Origin: Acinetobacter rathckeae
GTDB lineage: Bacteria > Pseudomonadota > Gammaproteobacteria > Pseudomonadales > Moraxellaceae
Assembly: GCF_015627125.1 (NCBI RefSeq)
Contig: NZ_VTDO01000006.1
Span: forward strand, 1 to 64,000
Direction: 5' to 3'
Length of the DNA stretch: 64,000 nt
The position numbers and the translations under genes were made by a program. The notes under the pieces were generated by a model. That model saw nothing but the letters and a program-made list of their open reading frames with translations, had not been told where the DNA came from and ran no database searches. Position 1 is the stretch's first letter, and each line of letters starts with the position of its first letter. Below are positions 57,777 to 64,000 of this stretch, in pieces.

Positions 57777-58946
57777 ATGCAAGAACTTGATCATGTGATA
57801 CAGGGCAGTGAGTCGGCATTTACTGAGCAGGAGTATGCAAGTCGTATTCAACGTACGCGTGAACGCTTAAATACAGTGGGTGTTGATGTGATGATCGTCA
57901 CTGGCCCTGAGAACATTTTTTGGTTAACTGGTCAGCAAACACCAGGCTATTATACATTTCAGGCATTGCTGTTGCCTGTAGAGGGTGAACCAGTATTTGT
58001 AATTCGTCAGCTTGAATATTTTAATTTTATTGCCAACACTTTTATTGCTGATGCCGCGATTTATCAAGATGGTGATCATCCGATCGATTTTTTATTGAGC
58101 CTATTGCAACAGCGAGGTTGGCTAAATAAGCGGATTGGTCTAGACAAGTATGGTTGGTTTTTGCCAATAGCGGTGTATGAGTTATTACAACATCAGCTGG
58201 GCCCGATTGCAGATACAGCAGGAGTGATTGAGCCATTACGTGCGATTAAATCTGATGCAGAGATAGAAAAGATTTCGATGGCAGCACGTTATGTCGATGC
58301 AGGTATGCAAGCAGGTATGGCAGCCATTCGTGAGGGTGTTGACGAAAATGCATTGGTATCTGCCATGATGGGAGCAGCCATTGCTGCAGGTTCAGAATAT
58401 GTTGGTATGGAACCATTGGTTTCTAGCGGTTCACGCAGTGGTGTGCCACATGGCACATGGCGTCGCCGTATGATTCAAAAAAATGATCCTGTGTTTCTTG
58501 AGATGGCGGCATCTCATGATCGCTATCATGCGGCATTAATGCGTTCTGCATGGCTGGGACGACCACCAGCGATTGCTTTAGAAATGGAGAAAGTCTGTCA
58601 AGATGCCCTGCAGGCTGCACTAGATACAATTCGCCCTGGTGTGACGTGTGCTGAGCCACATATTGCGTGTCAGCAGGTGATTGATCGTGCAGGGTTTAGC
58701 GAAAATTTTAAAAAGCGTACTGGTTATTCAATTGGTATTGCATTTGCACCAGATTGGGGGGAAGGCGGTATTTTGAGTTTATATGATGGCGTTAATACTG
58801 AACTTGAGCCAGGAATGACATTTCATATTCCTCCTGCACTGCGTATTTATGGTGAGTTTACCGTGGGCGTGAGCGAAACGATTGTCGTGACTGAAACTGG
58901 CTACCGTCAATTGGGGTCGCTCACAAGTCCTTTAATGTTGTTTTAG
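57777..58946 (+). CDS. M24-family creatinase-like hydrolase (metal ligands lost)
   Basis: 389 residues. N-terminal creatinase domain (about 20-165, VMIVTGPENIFWLTG) and C-terminal pita-bread domain. The usual five metal ligands are mostly absent: the first Asp is Glu in VFLEMAA, the second is Ala in RYHAALMRS, and the EP glutamate is Pro in MTFHIPPALR. This is the pattern of creatinase and of ectoine hydrolase DoeA, which act without metal on C-N bonds of amidine-like groups. It probably hydrolyses such a bond in the imported compound. AGGAG within the previous gene precedes the ATG. Confidence 0.82.
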   Translation: MQELDHVIQGSESAFTEQEYASRIQRTRERLNTVGVDVMIVTGPENIFWLTGQQTPGYYTFQALLLPVEGEPVFVIRQLEYFNFIANTFIADAAIYQDGDHPIDFLLSLLQQRGWLNKRIGLDKYGWFLPIAVYELLQHQLGPIADTAGVIEPLRAIKSDAEIEKISMAARYVDAGMQAGMAAIREGVDENALVSAMMGAAIAAGSEYVGMEPLVSSGSRSGVPHGTWRRRMIQKNDPVFLEMAASHDRYHAALMRSAWLGRPPAIALEMEKVCQDALQAALDTIRPGVTCAEPHIACQQVIDRAGFSENFKKRTGYSIGIAFAPDWGEGGILSLYDGVNTELEPGMTFHIPPALRIYGEFTVGVSETIVVTETGYRQLGSLTSPLMLF

Positions 58947-58952
58947 GGAATA

Positions 58953-59903
58953 ATGATGAAAGATATTAAAGAGTGTTATGAACGTCTAAAGGGTATATTT
59001 AACATTACTGTGACACCATTTACGCCAACAGGAGAAATAGATTTTGCCGCACTGTCTGAAAATATAGAGCGTGTGATTGCCCAAGGTTATGATGGCTTAC
59101 TTATTGGTGGTACGTATGGTGAGTTTCCTGTGATGTCACTGGCGGAACGCCGGGCACTATTTATTTATGTGATGGATTTTGTCAAAGATCGTGTGGCTGT
59201 GATGTTGTGCAGTGCTGCCTCTGACCCACGTGAAGCACGTGAACTGACAAAACTTGCGGGCGAGTTGGGTGGTCTGCCGATGGTGACAGCACCGTTTGTG
59301 AGTGAAATTACGGATGAGCAGATTGTCACTTATTTTGAAGAAATGGCATTGCTGTCACGTACAGGTATTTTGGTCTATAACGCACCGGGTATTGGTATTA
59401 CGTTGACCCCCAATTTATTGGAACGTCTGGCGGATATTTCTGGGGTGGTGGGCATTAAACAGGGTGATTTAACCCCAACAGTAATTGACCAAATTGCTAA
59501 TCGTCTGGCTGGAAAATTACGTCTATTTTGTGCATCAGATCTGGCTTTTCTTGGTCCGATGATGGCGGGTTTTGATGGTATTAGTACCACCAATAGTGGT
59601 GCATTACCAGAGCTCATTTTGGCCACTTATCGGGCGTTGGAGCAGGGTGATGCCAACACAGCCAAAGCGTTACATCAGTTATGGTTTGAGTATCGTACAC
59701 TGGCACGTCAGCATGGTCAGCCACAGTTAGTGAAAGCTGCAATGGCACTACGGGGGTTTAATGGTGGTATGGTTCGACCACCTTTAAAACCAATTTCTGA
59801 ACAGGCCTTACAGTCATTAACCAAGGTCATGCAACAGCTCGCCAGCGATTCACGTACAGGGGTTAAATTGTCTTTTGAGCAACCGCTTGCAAGAAATCTA
59901 TAA
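58953..59903 (+). CDS. Dihydrodipicolinate synthase / N-acetylneuraminate lyase family protein
   Basis: 316 residues. TIM barrel with FNITVTPFTPTGEIDFAAL, GTYGEFPVMSLAER (substrate GTxGE loop, about 53), Tyr in GILVYNAPG (about 142) and the Schiff-base Lys in VVGIKQGDL (about 168). Such enzymes condense, cleave or deaminate alpha-keto-acid substrates. Not a housekeeping dapA by context. It is the last gene of the plus-strand run. Its 3' end overlaps the convergent glutaminase-like gene by 41 bp. GGGA lies before the ATG pair. Confidence 0.86.
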   Translation: MMKDIKECYERLKGIFNITVTPFTPTGEIDFAALSENIERVIAQGYDGLLIGGTYGEFPVMSLAERRALFIYVMDFVKDRVAVMLCSAASDPREARELTKLAGELGGLPMVTAPFVSEITDEQIVTYFEEMALLSRTGILVYNAPGIGITLTPNLLERLADISGVVGIKQGDLTPTVIDQIANRLAGKLRLFCASDLAFLGPMMAGFDGISTTNSGALPELILATYRALEQGDANTAKALHQLWFEYRTLARQHGQPQLVKAAMALRGFNGGMVRPPLKPISEQALQSLTKVMQQLASDSRTGVKLSFEQPLARNL

Positions 59904-60891
59904 ATAATGGGTGTGGAGCATTGGGGCGTGACATGAGTTCGGGGTGGCCTTGTACGCCCTGCCAAAAAGTATGTGATGGAAAACGAATGGCTTCGACAAT
60001 GTCATCGTTTTGTACCGTAATGTCTATTCCGCCTGCCAGCAGTTGTGGCCGTAGTTTGGGGTTGAAGTAATAGCGATGGTTGTAATGCATATAGTTAAAG
60101 GGTGCAGGTGCAGGGAAAGCAAACAAGCCACAGCGGTGGCGAAAATCATCAAATCGTATAAAGCTGTGTAGTGTTGCATGAGAAGCAACTTCTGCCAATA
60201 TCGCCTCTTCAAAGCCGATGGCATGTTGTACCACAGCAGTACACATACTTTGCATACCAAGACATAGGCCTAATGTTGGAATGCCACGATGTAGCGTCGC
60301 TTTAGCGACAGCAATTTGCCCTAAAACAGCCGCCATAGATGAACCACCAGGTAAAACAACGCCGTGTAACTCGTCTAACTCATGTAGATCATGGCAAAGT
60401 GCTTCAGGAGATAACAGGCGGATGTCTAGTTTTAAGTGAAGTTGCTTGGCCGCCGCTTGTAATGACAACAGGTTTGCTGGATAGCTGTCACGTTGGTCAC
60501 GTACATGCCCCATCAGCCCGATACGTATTGTGCGATTGTCGGTGGATGCTGGAGTCAGTATTTCTGGTTGAGGCAAGTTTTTGCTCGACAAGCGTTCACC
60601 TTTGAGGTGAGCGATACGTGGTGCATCTGCTTCTGCTAGCACAATGACTGCATCGTGTGTGGGGAGTTGGCTGACATCAGTGACTTCATGTTGCAGGGTA
60701 TTACTCAGAAATAGCCCACTGCTGACACAATATCCTGCAGCGATCACATGTTGATGACTGTCTGGAAAATCATTATGGAAAGTCGGGCGTAGACTCCATA
60801 ACGGCAGTGATTTTTGGTTGGCCAACATACTGGCGGTGATCCCGTAATGTGCTGGGATTTTGGCATCATCAACAATGAATAGCGGTAGCAC
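59863..60891 (-). CDS. Stand-alone CTP-synthase-type class I glutamine amidotransferase protein
   Basis: 342 residues from GTG 60891 (AGGA eight bases upstream). Residues about 121-342 match the glutaminase domain of CTP synthase: GVVLPGGSSMAAVLGQIA, nucleophile GLCLGMQ (Cys210), NHRYYFN (CTP-synthase-like HRYxxN), GVQGHPE (His316, Glu318) and HPLFIDFL. The ATP-dependent synthetase domain is missing; instead there is an N-terminal 120-residue region I cannot identify. It may amidate or hydrolyse a gamma-glutamyl-type bond. It lies opposite the ABC operon and divergent from the aminotransferase, so it shares their control region. Confidence 0.8.
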   Translation of the reverse strand: MLPLFIVDDAKIPAHYGITASMLANQKSLPLWSLRPTFHNDFPDSHQHVIAAGYCVSSGLFLSNTLQHEVTDVSQLPTHDAVIVLAEADAPRIAHLKGERLSSKNLPQPEILTPASTDNRTIRIGLMGHVRDQRDSYPANLLSLQAAAKQLHLKLDIRLLSPEALCHDLHELDELHGVVLPGGSSMAAVLGQIAVAKATLHRGIPTLGLCLGMQSMCTAVVQHAIGFEEAILAEVASHATLHSFIRFDDFRHRCGLFAFPAPAPFNYMHYNHRYYFNPKLRPQLLAGGIDITVQNDDIVEAIRFPSHTFWQGVQGHPELMSRPNAPHPLFIDFLQAVAQKTI

Positions 60892-60997
60892 GAATATTTT
60901 CCTGTTGTTAGAGGCGGTAAGATCTAAAGTGGATTGGATTAACTAACAGCTTACTATGATTGTACTTATTGAAACAATATATACAAAAGGGGGTGTG

Positions 60998-62212
60998 ATG
61001 AATCATCAACAATTGGCTCGACGTATGCAACGTATCCGTCCATCTGCCACAGCGACGATTTCAGATCAGGTACGTGCGTTAGAGCAAGCAGGTCATACTG
61101 TGATTAATTTGGGTGAGGGTGAACTGGATTTTTCTACACCAGATCACATCAGCGATGCTGGTATTGCTGCTATTGTACAGCAACAAACAAAATATACTGC
61201 TGTATCGGGCACTAGTGCATTGAAACAGGCCATTGCTTGTAAGTTTTTACGTGATCATCAGCTCAGTTTTTCAGCAGATGAGATTGTTGCAGGTAGTGGA
61301 GCGAAACCACTTATTTTCAATGCGTTACTTTCAACATTAGATGTCGGGCACGAAGTGATTATTCCTGCACCATACTGGGTTTCTTATCCTGATATGGTGA
61401 TGCTGGCTGAGGGTACGCCAGTTATTGTCCCTTGTCATGAGCAATATGGTTGGAAGTTACAACCACAAGATTTGGCTGCTGCATTGACACCTGAGACACG
61501 TTGGTTGATTCTCAACTCGCCAAGTAATCCTACAGGGGCGATTTATAGTGCTGAAGAATTACGTGGACTGGCAGAGGTGTTGTCTGATTATCCTCAGGTG
61601 TTAATTATGTCTGATGATATTTATGAACCTTTACGTTATGAAAATACACTTTTTAGTACTTTCGCACAGGTTGCTCCATATTTATCCGATCGTATATTGA
61701 CCATCAATGGTGTGTCTAAAAGTCATGCAATGACTGGATGGCGGTTGGGTTATGCTGCAGGTCCGACATGGCTTATTCATGCCATGCAAACGCTACAATC
61801 ACAGAGCACATCGAATCCCTGTAGTATTTCGCAAGCTGCGGCAGTTGTTGCATTACAGCAACCAGCAGAGTTTCTTTCAGCTTGGATGACTGTGCTCGAT
61901 CGTCGCCGCCGGCAGGTATTGGCAATGATTGAGGCAAGCAATGGCTTAAGTGCCAGTGCCCCTAAGGGGGCATTTTATATTTTTGCTAACTGTATGGCAT
62001 TCATTGGATCTATAACACCACAAGGGCAGAGCCTCGATGATGATCAGGCTGTGGCAAGTTGGTTGTTACAAGATGCACATGTTGCGGTGCTGCATGGTTC
62101 AGCTTTTGGAACACCAGGCTACTTACGTATTGCTTATGCGGTTGAGGATAGTCATCTAACACAGGCATGTCAGCGTTTACAGGATTCGCTTGCTAAACTT
62201 ATTCTTTCATAA
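60998..62212 (+). CDS. Class I/II PLP-dependent aminotransferase (aspartate aminotransferase-like)
   Basis: 404 residues from ATG 60998 (AAGGGGG upstream); an ATG 42 bp earlier is rejected for lack of a site. PLP-binding Lys in INGVSKSHAMTGWRLGY (about 245), substrate Arg in YLRIAYA (about 381), and LNSPSNPTGAIY near 180. Aspartate/prephenate-type fold. It likely transaminates the amino acid released by the neighbouring hydrolases. 106 bp from the divergent glutaminase-like gene; no clear terminator downstream. Confidence 0.9.
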   Translation: MNHQQLARRMQRIRPSATATISDQVRALEQAGHTVINLGEGELDFSTPDHISDAGIAAIVQQQTKYTAVSGTSALKQAIACKFLRDHQLSFSADEIVAGSGAKPLIFNALLSTLDVGHEVIIPAPYWVSYPDMVMLAEGTPVIVPCHEQYGWKLQPQDLAAALTPETRWLILNSPSNPTGAIYSAEELRGLAEVLSDYPQVLIMSDDIYEPLRYENTLFSTFAQVAPYLSDRILTINGVSKSHAMTGWRLGYAAGPTWLIHAMQTLQSQSTSNPCSISQAAAVVALQQPAEFLSAWMTVLDRRRRQVLAMIEASNGLSASAPKGAFYIFANCMAFIGSITPQGQSLDDDQAVASWLLQDAHVAVLHGSAFGTPGYLRIAYAVEDSHLTQACQRLQDSLAKLILS

Positions 62213-62406
62213 TAGGTTTTTAAAAACAATGTCTTATTTGATGATGGACTTTGAGTGGTTTCAGTGTTAGATCTTCCTCTTATTGACCAAAAGAACTGCC
62301 AGCATGGCTTAAATTTAAATAGGTAGCGTTGATTTCTCAGGTATAAAAGTGGATTGAATGGTCTATTTATGGAATGATATCAAAACCAAATGTAGGTTTA
62401 CCTTCA

Positions 62407-63903
62407 TTAATTGTACATATGGTACTCATTCACAGCTTTAGACAATTCTTCAATGCCTTGATTAATTTTGTCTAAAGCAATAGAACCAAAACCTAAACGT
62501 AAAAAATTTTTACGTTGCTGATCATGTAAAAAGAAAGATTCACCAGCTTCAATGAAGACACCTCGGTTAGCAGCATATTGAGCCAACATGCTGGTGTTGA
62601 TATTCATAGGTGCTTCAAGCCAACATGCTGAACCACCATTAAATGTATAGATATGCCATGTTGGCAAATATTGTGCTAAGGCTTTCAATAACACCTCAGC
62701 ACGTTTTTTATGTAATAAAAACTGTCGTCTTAACATGCTGTGGTAATACCCTTGATCTATAAAAAAAGCAAATACACGCTGATTAAATACATTTGGGTGA
62801 CGAACCATTAGGCGGCGTAAATGGCGGAGCTCATCAATTAACTCTGGTGCTGCTACAATGTAACCAAGGCGGAGTCCTGGTGCTAGTGGTTTAGATAGGC
62901 TACCTACATAAACAACACGACCATGACGATCTAGACTTTTTAAAGCAGGAATAGTGGTATTTTCGACTAAGATTTGTGCATCATATTCATCTTCAATAAT
63001 AATGCTTTCGTATTCCTCAGCTTGTCGAAGCAAATGTTGACGACGTTGTGGAGATAGCGTTCCACCTGTTGGGCATTGTCGACCAGGTGTAACATAGAGG
63101 TAATCACATTGTTGTGCTTCTTTAGAGAAAATAATCCCTTCGTGGTCTACGGGAAGTGCCACAATATTTTGACTGTGTAGCATAAAAATATTTCGAGCAT
63201 CTGGATAACCAGGGTCTTCTATACCAATAAAATGTTCTGAACGCATCAGTAAAGCTGCCAACATATACAATGCGTGTTGACTCCCCACAGTCAGTAAAAT
63301 TTCATCTTCATGTGCAACAATACCTCTGGTTGGTAAAATATGTTGACGAATGGCATTAATTAAATATGGATCATCTCCTTGTTGGGTAAGATCTTGAGCC
63401 CAGATAGAAGCATCTCGTGCTGATAACGCTTTTATTGAACACTCACGCCAGGCAGTAGCAGGAAAGCTTTCAGGGTCCGGTTGGCCATAAATAAATGGAT
63501 AAGGGTATTTACTCCAGTCACTTGGTTTAATGAGATTACGCTGTTGTGATGGTTGGAAGCAGAACCGCTTCACCCAACTGGTTGTTTTGGATGTGGTTTT
63601 TATGGTTTTATTTTCACTGCTATCTACATAAAAATGGGGATGGACAAAGTGCCCACATCGTTGACGCGACTCTAAAATTCTCTCTTCTACTAATTGTTGA
63701 TAGGCAATGGTGACGGTATTTCTTCCTACGCCGATCAACTTAGCTAGCTCACGGCTTGAAGGAACAGCCATACCTGAACGTAAATGTCCATCGACTAAAG
63801 CAGAAAACATCATACGGCAGATACGCCCTTGAAAATTCAACCCACTTTTTTCAGTTTGATTAAACAATAATTTCCAAATATTTACTGAAGCTGGATAGGC
63901 CAT
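62407..63903 (-). CDS. MocR-type regulator (GntR winged helix fused to aminotransferase domain)
   Basis: 498 residues. N-terminal GntR helix-turn-helix at about 10-80 (PSSRELAKLIGVGRNTVTIAYQQLVEERIL), linker, then a fold-type-I aminotransferase-like domain with the PLP Lys in YVGSLSKPLAPGLRLGY (about 330). MocR proteins sense amino acids or PLP (GabR, PdxR, TauR, EnuR). It is convergent with the aminotransferase; possible target half-sites GGATCC (63937) and ACTGGTGC (63954) lie just upstream of its own start. The target regulon is unknown; control of the adjacent amino-acid cluster or of a gene beyond the window are both possible. Confidence 0.9.
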   Translation of the reverse strand: MAYPASVNIWKLLFNQTEKSGLNFQGRICRMMFSALVDGHLRSGMAVPSSRELAKLIGVGRNTVTIAYQQLVEERILESRQRCGHFVHPHFYVDSSENKTIKTTSKTTSWVKRFCFQPSQQRNLIKPSDWSKYPYPFIYGQPDPESFPATAWRECSIKALSARDASIWAQDLTQQGDDPYLINAIRQHILPTRGIVAHEDEILLTVGSQHALYMLAALLMRSEHFIGIEDPGYPDARNIFMLHSQNIVALPVDHEGIIFSKEAQQCDYLYVTPGRQCPTGGTLSPQRRQHLLRQAEEYESIIIEDEYDAQILVENTTIPALKSLDRHGRVVYVGSLSKPLAPGLRLGYIVAAPELIDELRHLRRLMVRHPNVFNQRVFAFFIDQGYYHSMLRRQFLLHKKRAEVLLKALAQYLPTWHIYTFNGGSACWLEAPMNINTSMLAQYAANRGVFIEAGESFFLHDQQRKNFLRLGFGSIALDKINQGIEELSKAVNEYHMYN

Positions 63904-64000
63904 GATGTTTTCTCAGTGCATTTTTTGATTCATTTTGGATCCGAAACAATCAAACTGGTGCATAAACAGGGATAATTACAATATTTTCCTTGATTCATGC

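Noticed and set aside
53198..62212. Ectoine catabolism (doe/eut) as the identity of the cluster
   Set aside because: The M24 protein is DoeA-like, but there is no AstE-type DoeB, DoeC dehydrogenase or AsnC-type DoeX, the aminotransferase is class I rather than class III, and the enolase and DHDPS-family genes have no place in that route.

Overview
The window is bacterial chromosome, almost certainly from Acinetobacter (Moraxellaceae, Gammaproteobacteria). The evidence is low GC content, the run tuf / rimI / bpt / aat / trxB / ftsK, the minCDE set, and proteins typical of this genus (YcxB-like, FUSC, OmpA-like lipoprotein, DUF1853). The species cannot be fixed from the sequence alone.

1-20.3 kb is mostly core genome. 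It holds the end of EF-Tu, protein modification and N-end-rule enzymes (rimI, bpt, aat), thioredoxin reductase, FtsK, a LysE exporter, the MinCDE division-site system, an acyltransferase and an OmpA-like lipoprotein. A Fur-box-preceded TonB receptor is paired with a periplasmic EF-hand protein. A tRNA-Met, a small entericidin-like lipoprotein, a DUF1853 protein and a DUF454-YkuD fusion follow. 20.3-21.2 kb is an eight-gene tRNA array (Val/Asp) with a 228-bp unit present three times behind a near-perfect sigma-70 promoter. 21.5-25.8 kb is a FecI/FecR/TonB-transducer locus with Fur-box-like sites, probably for haem or another iron source.

25.9-36.1 kb carries an MFS exporter with a MarR regulator, then a pyridine-ring catabolic cluster. 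NicC, NicX, NicD, NicF and NicE take 6-hydroxynicotinate through 2,5-dihydroxypyridine, N-formylmaleamate, maleamate and maleate to fumarate, with a NicT-like permease. The nicotinate hydroxylase NicAB is absent. In its place at the distal end of the operon is a two-component FMN monooxygenase (luciferase-like oxygenase plus flavin reductase). 36.8-39.6 kb is a sucrose PTS pair (EIIBC and sucrose-6-phosphate hydrolase) without its usual regulator, fructokinase or EIIA. 39.8-51.2 kb holds transporters and single genes: a TDT-family channel, a large PepSY-flavoreductase with a 45-bp tandem repeat, YcxB-like, FUSC, a nitroreductase, an AGCS symporter, a nucleotidyltransferase and a DJ-1/PfpI protein.

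51.3-63.9 kb is the most intriguing part. A double-winged-helix GntR regulator lies opposite a polar-amino-acid-type ABC importer that is co-directional and tightly packed with an M20 amidohydrolase, an enolase-superfamily enzyme, a creatinase-like M24 hydrolase and a DHDPS/NAL-family lyase. Next come a convergent stand-alone CTP-synthase-type glutaminase protein, a class I aminotransferase and a MocR regulator. Together they look like uptake and dismantling of an unusual amino-acid-like compound. The set does not match a catabolic pathway I can name. No phage, IS element or CRISPR array was seen.
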